A DNA stretch of 64,000 bases from an uncultured Alphaproteobacteria bacterium (GCA_944391445.1 CALXTL010000001.1:1-64000), one strand, 5' to 3'; counted from the stretch's first letter, positions 7,414-16,692 are shown. The notes: generated by a model not told the origin, from the letters alone. Program-made: numbers and translations.

Positions 7414-9090
7414 ATGCAACGCCCCTATTTTCTTTCGTTTAATTGCCGCTCGGAGTGGCTGATTCTGATAGCGGCTTTATTGTCGGTAGCCGGAAATTTT
7501 TTGTTCATCGGCGATATTGCCGCCCTTGATGTCGGCATGCCGACCGTTGTCATTGCATTGGTGCTGTTTGCCGCTTTTGTGATTGTTTATTCGCTGTTGT
7601 TGGTTAAATATGCGGCCAAGCCGGTTCTGACCCTGATCATTCTCGGCAGCGTGCCGGCATTATACTTCATGTCGTCGTATAATATTGCTATTGACAAGAT
7701 TATGATGCTGAATGTTTTGGAAACGGACCAGCACGAAATTGAAGCACTGCTGACGCCTAAGATGCTCGTTTTTATGATCTTTTTTGCTTTTTTGCCCATC
7801 TATGCACTCTGGCGTGCGCATATCGTTTATTCTCCTTTCCTGCAGGAGACAAGGAAAAGAGCCTGTCTGATTTTGTTGACATCGCTGCCGGTTCTGATCA
7901 TCATTTGGCTGTGTCGGCCGGATTTTGCCATGCTGCGGGAAAATAAACATGTGCTGTATCGTTTGCTGCCGTCAAACTATATTTCTTCAGCTGTTTCAAT
8001 CAGTAAAGTTATCGGCAAAAGCCATCGGATTAAAAAAATTACTAAAGACGGCACCAGAGAGCGTTATTGGAGAGATCCCACGCGTAAAAACGCAATCATA
8101 GTCATTTTGGGAGAGTCGGCGCGTTCGGCAAGCTTTTCTCTGAATGGTTATGCCAGGGCGACCAACCGGGCGCTTGAAGCCTTTGCCGATGAACTGATGG
8201 TTTTTAAACGGACACAGGCTTGCGGCACACAAACGGCAGTATCTGTTCCGTGCCTCTTCTCGCCGCTGGAGCGTAAAGAGTTTAGTAAGGACATTGCATC
8301 TTATACGGAAAATGTGCTCGATGTTCTGCAGCACAACGGCTATAATATTTTGTGGCGCGAAAATAATTCCAGTTGCAAAGGTGTGTGCAGCCGCATACCC
8401 ACGGAAGTTTTCTGTGACGGTATCTCTTGCCTGGATGATGAAATGCAAAAGAATCTTCCCGCCAAAATAAAATCCATGCCGGGAGATGCCGTTGTGGTGC
8501 TGCATCAGGGCGGTAGCCACGGTCCGAACTATTATGAGCGTTATCCGGACGAATTTGAAGTTTTCAAACCTGTCTGCAAAAAGAATGATCTCAGTCTGTG
8601 TTCGTCTCAGGAAATTATAAATGCATACGACAACAGCATTTTGTACACCAGCCATTTGCTGGCGGAATTGTTCACCGCGCTGAAGCCTTTGCAAGACGAA
8701 TATAACATCGTTGTTATCTACACCTCGGATCATGGAGAATCTTTGGGAGAAAAGGGTATCTACCTTCATTCCGCTTATTATGATACCGCGCCGCATTATC
8801 AAAAAGAAGTTCCGTTTCTGGTCTGGATGCCCAAGGAAACGGCGGCAGCCATGCGTTATGAGCGCGCTTGCCTGAAGACGCAGGCCGAGCGGCAGATTTC
8901 GCACGATTATTTCTTCCATTCGTTGTTGGGGCTGGCCGGTATAACAACCGCGGATTACCGCGCCGGGTTAGACATTTTCGCACCTTGTCGCAAATCTCAA
9001 AATGCCGGACTTGCAAAATCCAAGACAACAACTATATCGCACAATAACCAGACAACGGAGACGACTCATGAGTCGGATTTTGAAAAATAA
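7414..9090 (+). CDS. eptA: Lipid A phosphoethanolamine transferase, EptA/MCR-like
   Basis: 558 residues. Inner-membrane enzyme that moves phosphoethanolamine from phosphatidylethanolamine to lipid A phosphates on the periplasmic side. This lowers surface charge and gives cationic peptide resistance in characterised homologues. Five N-terminal membrane helices (about 14-35, 43-65, 70-90, 115-137, 148-166) precede a periplasmic sulfatase-fold domain. That domain has the metal ligand region GESARS (E234), nucleophile T272 in CGTQTAVSVPC, HQGGSHGP and SDHGESLGE. Paired cysteines are conserved as in the family. The last 23 bases overlap the next gene, a lipid-kinase homologue, suggesting coupled translation. 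Lipid A as acceptor is inferred from the family and from pagP and kdsA in the same window. Confidence 0.9.
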   Translation: MQRPYFLSFNCRSEWLILIAALLSVAGNFLFIGDIAALDVGMPTVVIALVLFAAFVIVYSLLLVKYAAKPVLTLIILGSVPALYFMSSYNIAIDKIMMLNVLETDQHEIEALLTPKMLVFMIFFAFLPIYALWRAHIVYSPFLQETRKRACLILLTSLPVLIIIWLCRPDFAMLRENKHVLYRLLPSNYISSAVSISKVIGKSHRIKKITKDGTRERYWRDPTRKNAIIVILGESARSASFSLNGYARATNRALEAFADELMVFKRTQACGTQTAVSVPCLFSPLERKEFSKDIASYTENVLDVLQHNGYNILWRENNSSCKGVCSRIPTEVFCDGISCLDDEMQKNLPAKIKSMPGDAVVVLHQGGSHGPNYYERYPDEFEVFKPVCKKNDLSLCSSQEIINAYDNSILYTSHLLAELFTALKPLQDEYNIVVIYTSDHGESLGEKGIYLHSAYYDTAPHYQKEVPFLVWMPKETAAAMRYERACLKTQAERQISHDYFFHSLLGLAGITTADYRAGLDIFAPCRKSQNAGLAKSKTTTISHNNQTTETTHESDFEK

Positions 9091-9745
9091 AGAAAAGATT
9101 GTTGAAAAAATCAACGAATATCGCGCCAGTATAGAGTCAACCGTCCCCAAAGCGTATCGGCACGAAGTCTACCGCAAAACCATTCATCTGAGTTCTTTGT
9201 GGATTCCGACCCTGATTTATTTTACGCCGGGATGGATCGCGCTGTTGGTGTTTTTTGTACTGCTGTGCGGTGATATTTTTATTGAGTACGGCAGTTTTCG
9301 CCGTTGGAAATGGGCACGCATTTCGTTTGCGCTTATTTTTGGTAAAGGGCTACGCAATGCGGAGCGTAATCATCTCCGTTTTGTACCGAGCGGCGGCATT
9401 TACGTTTTGACCTCGGCCTTGCTGTGTACTTTATTTTTCAGCAAACCGGTTGCGGTAATCTCTCTGACCGTGATGCTGGTTTCCGACACAATGGCCGCAT
9501 TGGTTGGTAAAGCAATCGGCCGTCGCAAAATCTACAAACAAAAAACGCTGGAGGGCACAAATGCATTTTTTCTGAGCGCCTTGGCTGTCAGCATGTTGTT
9601 TGAACCGATTTACCATTTTACCTATGTCAGTGTCATAGCCTGTGCTGTAGCAACAATTGTCGAATTATATGAAGATACGCTGGAGCTGGATGATAACTTG
9701 GCTATTCCGTTGTCGATTGGTGCGGTTTTGATGCTTATGAGCTAA
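9068..9745 (+). CDS. CTP-dependent lipid kinase, SEC59/DGK1-like (dolichol/diacylglycerol kinase family)
   Basis: 225 residues with about six membrane helices. Family features seen: HEVYRKTIHLSS near the N-terminus (the RK..H signature), VSDTMAALVGKAIGRR in the middle, and KTLEGTNAFFLS (the K-x-LEG-T signature). Relatives use CTP to phosphorylate dolichol, phytol or diacylglycerol. ATG 9068 (MSRILKN) is chosen because GGAG lies 7 bases upstream. It overlaps the end of eptA by 23 bases. Since EptA releases diacylglycerol from phosphatidylethanolamine, a diacylglycerol kinase role would fit; that is inference. Confidence 0.75.
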   Translation: MSRILKNKEKIVEKINEYRASIESTVPKAYRHEVYRKTIHLSSLWIPTLIYFTPGWIALLVFFVLLCGDIFIEYGSFRRWKWARISFALIFGKGLRNAERNHLRFVPSGGIYVLTSALLCTLFFSKPVAVISLTVMLVSDTMAALVGKAIGRRKIYKQKTLEGTNAFFLSALAVSMLFEPIYHFTYVSVIACAVATIVELYEDTLELDDNLAIPLSIGAVLMLMS

Positions 9746-9773
9746 AAAAAAACGGGCAAAGCCCGTTTTTTTA
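9745..9773. terminator. Bidirectional terminator between the lipid kinase and CDF genes
   Basis: ACGGGC (9752-9757), AAA loop, GCCCGT (9761-9766), flanked by a run of A before and T after. It can stop transcription from both convergent genes. The stop codon of the minus-strand gene (9771-9773) lies in the T tract. Confidence 0.9.
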
Positions 9774-10661
9774 TAAATCGCAGCAGACATTCTGACAATT
9801 TGTTTCCACCTGAATATTGCAATGCTCAATGCCAAATTTGTCATGCAGCAATTTGGCTGCGGCTTGTACCAGTTGCAGATCTTCAGCTTCCAAATGGCAT
9901 TCCAAAGCCACGTCGTGCTCGTTGATGCACCAGATATGCAGATGGTGCACATTGCGCACGCCGTCAAGCGTTTGCAGGGCTTCAACAATTTTTTGCGTAT
10001 CAACGTCGTCCGGCGCCGCATTCATCAGAATATTGACAAATCGCGGAAAAGAAAGCACGGATTGATAAATCATATAAGCGGCAATCATCAGGGCAACAAT
10101 GCCGTCTACCAGGTAAATGCCAAACCAGACAACGCAAAGCCCCGAAACAATCACGCCGACAGATCCAAAAGCATCGGCCAGATTATGCAAAAACACCATC
10201 CGCATATTGCTGTTATGATCAGAGCCGTGATGCGAAAGCTTGGCTGTTGCGGCATCAATAATCAAAGCCAGAACGGAAACCCAGATGATAATTTCACCTT
10301 CAATCGGCTCCGGTGCAATCAGTCGGCCGATTCCTTCCGCAACCAGATACACTCCGGAAATAAACAGCAGAATCAGGTTGACAAAGCCGCCGATAATTTC
10401 TGCCCGTTTAAAACCGTATGTATATTTGTGATTGGCTTTTTTGCGGCCGATTTTGAAAGCAAGCACGGCAATTAATATGGAAAAAGCATCCGAAGTATTA
10501 TGCAGAGCATCGCCGATCAGTGAGACGCTGCCGGCAATAATGCCGCCGACAATTTCCACAATCGACAGTAACATATTGATAAGGAAAGAAACAAACAGGT
10601 AGCCGACAGTCTTTTCGCTGACTTCGCCGTGATGATGGACATGGTGATGGTGTTCTGACAT
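9771..10661 (-). CDS. Cation diffusion facilitator (Zn/Co/Cd efflux)
   Basis: 296 residues. Exports divalent metal against the proton gradient across the inner membrane. The N-terminus is histidine-rich (HHHHVHHHGE), followed by six membrane helices. The transport-site motifs are GDALHNTSD in helix 2 and HNLADAFGS in helix 5. A cytoplasmic C-terminal domain carries HLHIWCINEHDVALECH and ends in two cysteines (NVCCDL). ATG 10661 has AAAGGA upstream and matches the His-rich family start. It lies behind recG, separated by a palindromic operator (10694-10716), so it probably has its own metal-responsive promoter. CzcD/ZitB-like. Confidence 0.92.
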   Translation of the reverse strand: MSEHHHHVHHHGEVSEKTVGYLFVSFLINMLLSIVEIVGGIIAGSVSLIGDALHNTSDAFSILIAVLAFKIGRKKANHKYTYGFKRAEIIGGFVNLILLFISGVYLVAEGIGRLIAPEPIEGEIIIWVSVLALIIDAATAKLSHHGSDHNSNMRMVFLHNLADAFGSVGVIVSGLCVVWFGIYLVDGIVALMIAAYMIYQSVLSFPRFVNILMNAAPDDVDTQKIVEALQTLDGVRNVHHLHIWCINEHDVALECHLEAEDLQLVQAAAKLLHDKFGIEHCNIQVETNCQNVCCDL

Positions 10662-10693
10662 TTTTAATATCCTTTTTGAAACAACAAACGAGT

Positions 10694-10716
10694 CATATAC
10701 CCCCATGCGGTATATG
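10694..10716. promoter_or_regulatory. Palindromic operator candidate upstream of the CDF transporter
   Basis: CATATACC-cccatgc-GGTATATG: a perfect 8-bp inverted repeat with a 7-base centre, ending 33 bases before the transporter ATG. The ATACCCCC..GGTAT core resembles sites bound by CsoR/RcnR-type metal repressors. No regulator gene is visible nearby. Confidence 0.5.
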
Positions 10717-10729
10717 TCAAGTCCGATTT

Positions 10730-12811
10730 TCAGGCTTTGTAAGTTTTCACGCTGTCATCTTTTTCAAATAAATACAACAGCACCCGCAAAGCTTGCCCGC
10801 GGGCGCTTTTAAGTTCGGGGTCCGTCTCCAAAATCATTTTGGCATCTTGGTTGGCAATATGCAGCAGATTTTTGTGAACACTCATGTCCGCCAGCCGAAA
10901 CATGGTAAAGCCGCTTTGCCGCGTGCCGAGAATTTCACCGCCGCCGCGCAGTTCAAGATCCTTTTCGGCAATTTCAAAGCCGTCTTCGCTGTGTTTCATA
11001 ATATTCAGACGTTCTTTGCCGGTCTCGCTCAGAGGACTAGCATAAAGCAAAAGGCAGACCGAAGGCGCGCACCCGCGTTTGATACGCCCGCGCAACTGGT
11101 GCAGTTGAGCCAGACCAAAGCGTTCGGCATGTTCAACAATCATGATGGTGGCTTCCGGCACGTTGACGCCGACTTCAATTACGGTGGTGGCCACCAGCAG
11201 AGAAAGCTCGCCTTTTTTAAAACGCTCCATAACGGCATCTTTGTCTTTTTCTTTCATTTTGCCGTGAATCAGCCCGACCTTATCGCCGAAGACTTTTTGC
11301 AAACCGGCAAAACGTTCTTCTGCCGCAGCTAAGTCAAGTTTTTCGGATTCTTCCACCAACGGGCAGACCCAGTAAGCTCTGGCACCGTCGGCCAGTTTGC
11401 GCTTCAGGCCGCGGATAACATCTGCTGTTTTTTCAAGCGGTGCCACACGGGTGTCTGTCGGCTGCCGTCCCTCGGGAACGCGGTCAATTTTGGAATATTC
11501 CATATCGCCATAGGCTGTCAGCACCAGTGTCCGCGGAATGGGTGTCGCGGTCATGACCAGTACGTCGGCGCGGTTGCCTTTTTCCGATAAGCCGAGTCGC
11601 TGGTGCACACCAAAGCGGTGCTGCTCATCAACCACGGCCAGCGCCAAATCATGAAAAACCACGTTTTCCTGAAACAAAGCATGCGTGCCGACCACAATGC
11701 TGATTTCGCCGTTTTCAAGACTTGTCAATATTTTTTCGCGATTTTTGCCTTTGATGCGGCCGGTCAGCAGTTCGGCGCGCAGACCGAGCGGTTCAAGCAG
11801 CGGGGCAATGGTTTCCAAATGCTGCTTGGCCAGAATTTCGGTCGGCGCCATCATTGCGGCTTGTGCGCCGCATTCAACGGCGTTTAACATCGCCAATAAT
11901 GCCACAATGGTTTTGCCGCTGCCCACATCACCTTGCAACAGCCGCAGCATCCTGAACGGGGAGGCCTGATCGGCATAAATTTCCCGCAAAACTTTTTGTT
12001 GGGCATCCGTCAGTTGAAAAGGCAGGGTCTGAAGCACTTTTTGCCGCAGCCGGCCATCGCCGCAAAGAGTGCGTCCGGACTGTTTTTTAACTTTTTGCCG
12101 GACAATGCCGAGAGCCAATTGGTTAGCCAGCAGTTCATCATAAGCCAGCCGGCAGCGTGCCGGGGTCCATGGCTGCAGATCAATCTCTTGTTGCGGATGA
12201 TGAACCGCTTTCAGTGCATCCTTAAAGCCGGGCCAGTCCTGCTGTCTGAGAAATTCTCCGTTGAGCCATTCCGGCAGGCCGGGAACTTTGGCCAGCGCCT
12301 GCGGCATAAATTTATTAAGCATGCGGTTGGTGATACCGGCTGTCAGCGGATAGACGGTTTCTTTTTTCATATCCTCGGCAAATTGCTCCGGTTTCAGGAT
12401 AAAGTCCGGATGTGCCATTTGTTTGTTGCCGTTAAAGCTTTCCAGCTTTCCGCTGATAATCCGCCAGGCGCCGACCGGCAGATTTTTTTGAATGGAGTCG
12501 GCATAAACTTTGAAAAAAATAAGTTCGGCCTGACCGGTTTCATCGGCGACAATCACACGATAAGGCTGGCGTTTGTTTCTTGGAGCCATATGCTCAACCA
12601 CCTGTACCCGCAGTGTACAAATCCGTCCGGGCACGGCCTCATTGAGCTTGGGCATATAGGCACGGTCAATAATACCGGTGGGCAGATGCCACAATAAATC
12701 GATGATACGGCTACCGCCCAACAGATTGCAGAGAAGTTTGCGGGCTTTTTCGCCGACACCGCCAAGCGTTACAACATCCGCAAAAAGGGGATACAAAATT
12801 TCCGGCCGCAT
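10730..12811 (-). CDS. recG: ATP-dependent DNA helicase RecG
   Basis: 693 residues. Regresses stalled replication forks and branch-migrates Holliday junctions. The N-terminal wedge/OB domain includes LGGVGEKARKLL. The helicase core has Walker A QGDVGSGKT, the DEQH box (DEQHRFGV), MTATPIPRTL, and the later QLRGRIKRG. ATG 12811 (MRPEILYPLF) gives the family N-terminus; an upstream ORF extension is not conserved. It diverges from mfd, with 77 bases between the two starts. Confidence 0.96.
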   Translation of the reverse strand: MRPEILYPLFADVVTLGGVGEKARKLLCNLLGGSRIIDLLWHLPTGIIDRAYMPKLNEAVPGRICTLRVQVVEHMAPRNKRQPYRVIVADETGQAELIFFKVYADSIQKNLPVGAWRIISGKLESFNGNKQMAHPDFILKPEQFAEDMKKETVYPLTAGITNRMLNKFMPQALAKVPGLPEWLNGEFLRQQDWPGFKDALKAVHHPQQEIDLQPWTPARCRLAYDELLANQLALGIVRQKVKKQSGRTLCGDGRLRQKVLQTLPFQLTDAQQKVLREIYADQASPFRMLRLLQGDVGSGKTIVALLAMLNAVECGAQAAMMAPTEILAKQHLETIAPLLEPLGLRAELLTGRIKGKNREKILTSLENGEISIVVGTHALFQENVVFHDLALAVVDEQHRFGVHQRLGLSEKGNRADVLVMTATPIPRTLVLTAYGDMEYSKIDRVPEGRQPTDTRVAPLEKTADVIRGLKRKLADGARAYWVCPLVEESEKLDLAAAEERFAGLQKVFGDKVGLIHGKMKEKDKDAVMERFKKGELSLLVATTVIEVGVNVPEATIMIVEHAERFGLAQLHQLRGRIKRGCAPSVCLLLYASPLSETGKERLNIMKHSEDGFEIAEKDLELRGGGEILGTRQSGFTMFRLADMSVHKNLLHIANQDAKMILETDPELKSARGQALRVLLYLFEKDDSVKTYKA

Positions 12812-12888
12812 CGGAATCCTCAAAAAACAGTTGCTATATAGCAGAGATTGTATATATTTTATCCCAATAAGTAAATACCAGAATAATA

Positions 12889-15800
12889 ATGCCACAAGAT
12901 ATCAAATACTTGAGCGGATGGACGCTCTCTTCAGCACCTGACGGATACGATTCCCTTCTGTTGGGGCAGTTTGCGCAAAACTCGGATCGGGATATATTAT
13001 ATATTGTCAGCGATGGCGGCGCTTTGGCGCGTGTTTCCGGAGTGTTGCGCCGTATGTATCCGCAGACGGAAGTTCTGAGTTTTCCGGCATGGGACACAGT
13101 GCCTTATGATCGGGTGTCTCCCAACAGCGTGGTCATGGGCGAGCGGGTAAAAATCCTGTCACGCCTGGCTTTGGTGCCGCAAGCGGAAAAACCGCGGATT
13201 ATTGTCGCCAGTGTTGGTTCAGTGTTGCAAAAACTGCCGCCGGCCAAAATTTTTCTTAATTCATCGCGTGAAGTTGTTGTTGGCGGCAAGTTGAATTTTA
13301 ATGATTTTTTGCATTATGCGTCGATCAACGGATATACGCGAGTCGAACAAGTGATTGAGCCGGGTGAGTATGCCGTGCGCGGCGATATCATCGACATCTT
13401 TCCGGTAGGCAGTGCCGAACCGCTGCGTATTGATCTTTTTGATGATGAAATCGAGCGGATCCGTACTTTCGATGCCATCAGCCAGCGCACCACCGGTGAT
13501 ATAAAATCATACGTTTTTCAGGTAGTCAATGAAGTCATTCTTGACGCCAACACCATCAAAAATTTCCGTTCGGCCTATCGCGAGGCTTTTGGGGCGGCGT
13601 TTAACGAAGATGAAATTTATGCGGCTGTTTCCGGCGGCAAAAAATATCTCGGCTATGAAAACTGGCTGCCGTTTTTTTATGCAGAGCCTTTGCCGTCTTT
13701 GTTTGACTATCTGCCCGGAGCATATGTTGTTATCGGCAAAGATGTCACGGAAGCGGCACAAGCCAAAAGCGAAAGCATCATGGATTACTACCGTGCGCGG
13801 TTGGAAGCTTTGCAGGTCAAGTCGGCGGCGGAAATAGATGTTTATCGTCCGGTCCGGCCGGAACAGCTTTATCTGAATGATCATGACCTGGAGCAAATAC
13901 TGGTGCGCCGGGGTGTTGTCCGTCTGACGGGGATGAGTCTGCCCCAGGCTGACAAAGTATATAACTGCGGTGTTTTGCCGGTGCGCAATTTTTCTAGTGC
14001 GGCGGGTGCCGGCGCGGGCAGGGTTTATACCGAACTGAAAGATTATCTGAGCGAATACGGACGATATAAAAGAATCATTGCTTGCTATTCCGAAGGTTCG
14101 CGCGAGCGGCTGCTCAGTCTGATGAACGAATACGAAATTGCGCCCCTTGGTTTTGCCGAAACCTGGGATGAGGCATTGACCAAAGCCGGACAAAAAATTG
14201 TCCTGATGTTGATGCCGCTATCTCACGGTTTCAAGACCGATGATCTGATTGTCATTGCCGAGGCCGATATTTTGGGCGAGCGCCGCCAACAGCGCAAAGG
14301 CAAAAAAGTCACCTCCAAAGATCTGATTGCGGATATTTCCGCGCTGAATATCGGCGAGCTTGTTGTTCATATAGAACACGGCATTGGTCGCTTCATGGGG
14401 CTGGAAAACATCATGGCCGGTGGTGCACCGCACGATTGTTTGAAAATTGTCTATGCCAATGATGCCAAATTATTCGTACCGGTAGAAAATATTGATGCCG
14501 TATCACGCTATGGCATTGAAGATGACAATGTCCAGCTTGACACTTTGGGCGGGGCTGCCTGGCAGGCCAAGAAAGCCCGCGTCAAACAGCGGATTAAAGA
14601 TATTGCCGAAAAGTTGATCCGGATTGCGGCAGAACGCCAGTTGAAAAAGGCCGATTGTTTTGTGCCGCCGCAAGGGCTGTTTGATGATTTTTGTTCGCGC
14701 TTTCCTTATAACGAAACGGATGATCAGCTCAACGCTATTGCCGATGTTATGGCGGATCTGAACGCGTCTGTCCCGATGGATCGTCTGATTTGCGGCGATG
14801 TCGGCTTTGGCAAAACCGAAGTAGCATTGCGAGCAGCTTTTGCGGTTGCTGTTTCCGGTGCGCAGGTGGCATTGATCGTGCCGACAACTTTGCTGGCCAG
14901 ACAACATTATATGAATTTCAAACAGCGCATGGAAGGTTTTCCGGTACGGGTTAAAATGTTGTCGCGCCTGGTGTCTCCCAAAGAGGCGGCGCAGACCAGG
15001 CAGGGGCTCAAAGAAGGCTCTGTCGAAATTGTGATCGGCACGCATTCCTTGCTTTCCAAAAACGTCGAGTTCTGCAATCTTGGCATGATTATCATTGATG
15101 AAGAACAGCATTTTGGCGTGGCACACAAGGAAAAACTCAAACAACTCAAGTCAGATGTCCATGTGCTGACATTAACGGCCACACCGATTCCGCGTACCTT
15201 GCAGTTATCGCTGACCGGGGTCAAACAGTTAAGCATTATTGCCACGCCGCCGGTGGACCGTTTGGCCGCGCGTACCTTTGTTATGCCGTTTGACAAAGTC
15301 ATGATCAAAGAGGCAATTTATCGTGAAAAATTCCGCGGCGGCCAAACTTTTTTTGTTTGTCCGCGGGTTTCGGATATCCCCGAGATCGAACGTGAGCTGC
15401 GGGCTTTGGTGCCGGATGTCAAAATTCTGGTGGCTCATGGGCAAATGCCGGCCAAACATCTGGAAGATGTCATGACCGATTTTGCCGATGGCAAGGCCGA
15501 TATGTTGCTTTCAACCACAATCATTGAATCCGGAATCGATATGCCGAGTGTCAACACTATGATTGTGTACCGTTCCGACATGTTTGGTCTGGCACAGTTA
15601 TACCAGCTCAAGGGCAGGGTTGGCCGCAGTCGTCAGCGGGGGTATTGCTATTTCACCGTGCCGCCGCGCAAAAAACTGACGCCGGTGGCCGAGCGTCGCC
15701 TGAGCATTTTGCAGGCATTGGATACTTTGGGCGCCGGTTTTTCTCTTGCCAGCCATGATATGGATATCCGCGGTTGCGGCAATGTTCTGGGTGAAGAGCA

Positions 15801-16362
15801 GTCCGGCCATATCAAGGAGGTAGGTATTTCTTTGTATCAGCATATGCTGGAAGAAGAAGTCATGCGGCTGCGCGCCGGTGCGCAGGATGAGCGCCAAATG
15901 CAGCTTACGGAAGACTGGTCGCCGCAAATCACCACCGGCATTCCGATTATGATTCCCGAAAAATATGTTCGCGATCTGGGCGTGCGTCTCGGGTTATACA
16001 AGCGCATCGGCGAGTTGGCGGATAACAGCGCCATTGCCGACATGCGCGAAGAGTTGATTGATCGTTTCGGCCCGCTGCCGGAAGAGGTAGACAATTTGTT
16101 AAAAACGGTTTCCATCAAATTGATGTGCAAAGAAGCAAATATTGATAAGGTAGATGCCGGTGCCAAAGGCATTTTGATCGGCCTGCATAATAATACTTTT
16201 GCCAAACCGGAGAAACTGCTTGAGTTTGTTGCCACTCAGTTTGGCGCGGTCAAAATTCGCCCGGACCAAAAATTGTTTATTGAAAAAGATCTCTCGTCTT
16301 ATAAAACCAGAGTTGAAACCATCCGGAAATATGTCGAAAAAATCAAAAATCTGCTGCAATAA
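12889..16362 (+). CDS. mfd: Transcription-repair coupling factor
   Basis: 1157 residues, full length. Recognises RNA polymerase stalled at lesions, displaces it and recruits UvrA. In order: the UvrB-like N-terminal module (SFPAWDTVPYDRVSP), the RNA-polymerase-interacting CarD-like domain (LVVHIEHGIGRFMGLE, about residue 490), the SF2 translocase with Walker A CGDVGFGKTE and DEEQHFGV, the TRG motif region (QLKGRVGRSRQRGYCYF) and the C-terminal TRCF domain. It diverges from recG. The small sdhE gene often found beside recG/mfd in alphaproteobacteria is absent here. Confidence 0.97.
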   Translation: MPQDIKYLSGWTLSSAPDGYDSLLLGQFAQNSDRDILYIVSDGGALARVSGVLRRMYPQTEVLSFPAWDTVPYDRVSPNSVVMGERVKILSRLALVPQAEKPRIIVASVGSVLQKLPPAKIFLNSSREVVVGGKLNFNDFLHYASINGYTRVEQVIEPGEYAVRGDIIDIFPVGSAEPLRIDLFDDEIERIRTFDAISQRTTGDIKSYVFQVVNEVILDANTIKNFRSAYREAFGAAFNEDEIYAAVSGGKKYLGYENWLPFFYAEPLPSLFDYLPGAYVVIGKDVTEAAQAKSESIMDYYRARLEALQVKSAAEIDVYRPVRPEQLYLNDHDLEQILVRRGVVRLTGMSLPQADKVYNCGVLPVRNFSSAAGAGAGRVYTELKDYLSEYGRYKRIIACYSEGSRERLLSLMNEYEIAPLGFAETWDEALTKAGQKIVLMLMPLSHGFKTDDLIVIAEADILGERRQQRKGKKVTSKDLIADISALNIGELVVHIEHGIGRFMGLENIMAGGAPHDCLKIVYANDAKLFVPVENIDAVSRYGIEDDNVQLDTLGGAAWQAKKARVKQRIKDIAEKLIRIAAERQLKKADCFVPPQGLFDDFCSRFPYNETDDQLNAIADVMADLNASVPMDRLICGDVGFGKTEVALRAAFAVAVSGAQVALIVPTTLLARQHYMNFKQRMEGFPVRVKMLSRLVSPKEAAQTRQGLKEGSVEIVIGTHSLLSKNVEFCNLGMIIIDEEQHFGVAHKEKLKQLKSDVHVLTLTATPIPRTLQLSLTGVKQLSIIATPPVDRLAARTFVMPFDKVMIKEAIYREKFRGGQTFFVCPRVSDIPEIERELRALVPDVKILVAHGQMPAKHLEDVMTDFADGKADMLLSTTIIESGIDMPSVNTMIVYRSDMFGLAQLYQLKGRVGRSRQRGYCYFTVPPRKKLTPVAERRLSILQALDTLGAGFSLASHDMDIRGCGNVLGEEQSGHIKEVGISLYQHMLEEEVMRLRAGAQDERQMQLTEDWSPQITTGIPIMIPEKYVRDLGVRLGLYKRIGELADNSAIADMREELIDRFGPLPEEVDNLLKTVSIKLMCKEANIDKVDAGAKGILIGLHNNTFAKPEKLLEFVATQFGAVKIRPDQKLFIEKDLSSYKTRVETIRKYVEKIKNLLQ

Positions 16363-16385
16363 AAAATGAGAATGTCAACACAAGG

Positions 16386-16474
16386 TCATAATGTTGTCGA
16401 ACATTGTATGCAGCTCCAATCTCCGTTTGAGCAACATTCGTAGTAAGGTTGTCCGTTGGTTGCGAGGGAACCGT
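16386..16474 (-). pseudogene. C-terminal remnant of a Cys-rich protein gene paralogous to 160-921
   Basis: The reading frame ending at 16386 encodes NGQPYYECCSNGDWSCIQCS near its end. This aligns with the C-terminus of the 253-residue protein at 160-921 (GQ..CYSCCSASEICLNCS): GQ, Y, CCS and C-x-x-CS coincide. Upstream, the frame runs straight into the tandem REP-like units at 16480, so the rest of the gene is gone. Short, hence moderate confidence. Confidence 0.5.
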
Positions 16475-16479
16475 TCGTC

Positions 16480-16692
16480 TTTGTCATCCTCGGGTTTGAA
16501 CGTAGCAAGTCTTCTTTTTTTGTCATCATCAAACCTGAGCGAAGCGAGCCCCTTCTTTTGTCATCCTCGGGCCTGAGCGAAGTGAAGTTTCTTTTCTTTG
16601 TCATCCTCGGGCCTGAGCGAAGCGAAGAATAGACCCGGGGATCCAGGGAATTAATATAGCCATATCTTTTAACCTGGATGTCCGGATCAAGT
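16480..16692. repeat. REP-like dispersed repeat, copy 2, with tandem degenerate 40-bp units
   Basis: Four successive units begin TTTGTCATC at 16480, 16519, 16557 and 16597 (spacing 38-40 bases). Each carries a variant of CCTGAGCGAAGCGAAG. The last unit (16597-16692) is the full 96-bp form seen at 1067-1162. Nothing else is apparent in 16363-16755 apart from the remnant and terminator annotated there. Confidence 0.85.

Noticed and set aside
7996..8919. 307-codon minus-strand frame inside eptA
   Set aside because: Antisense shadow of a conserved sulfatase-fold domain.
16480..16692. CRISPR array
   Set aside because: The 38-40-bp units are degenerate direct repeats without unique spacers and belong to the REP-like family. 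No cas genes are nearby.
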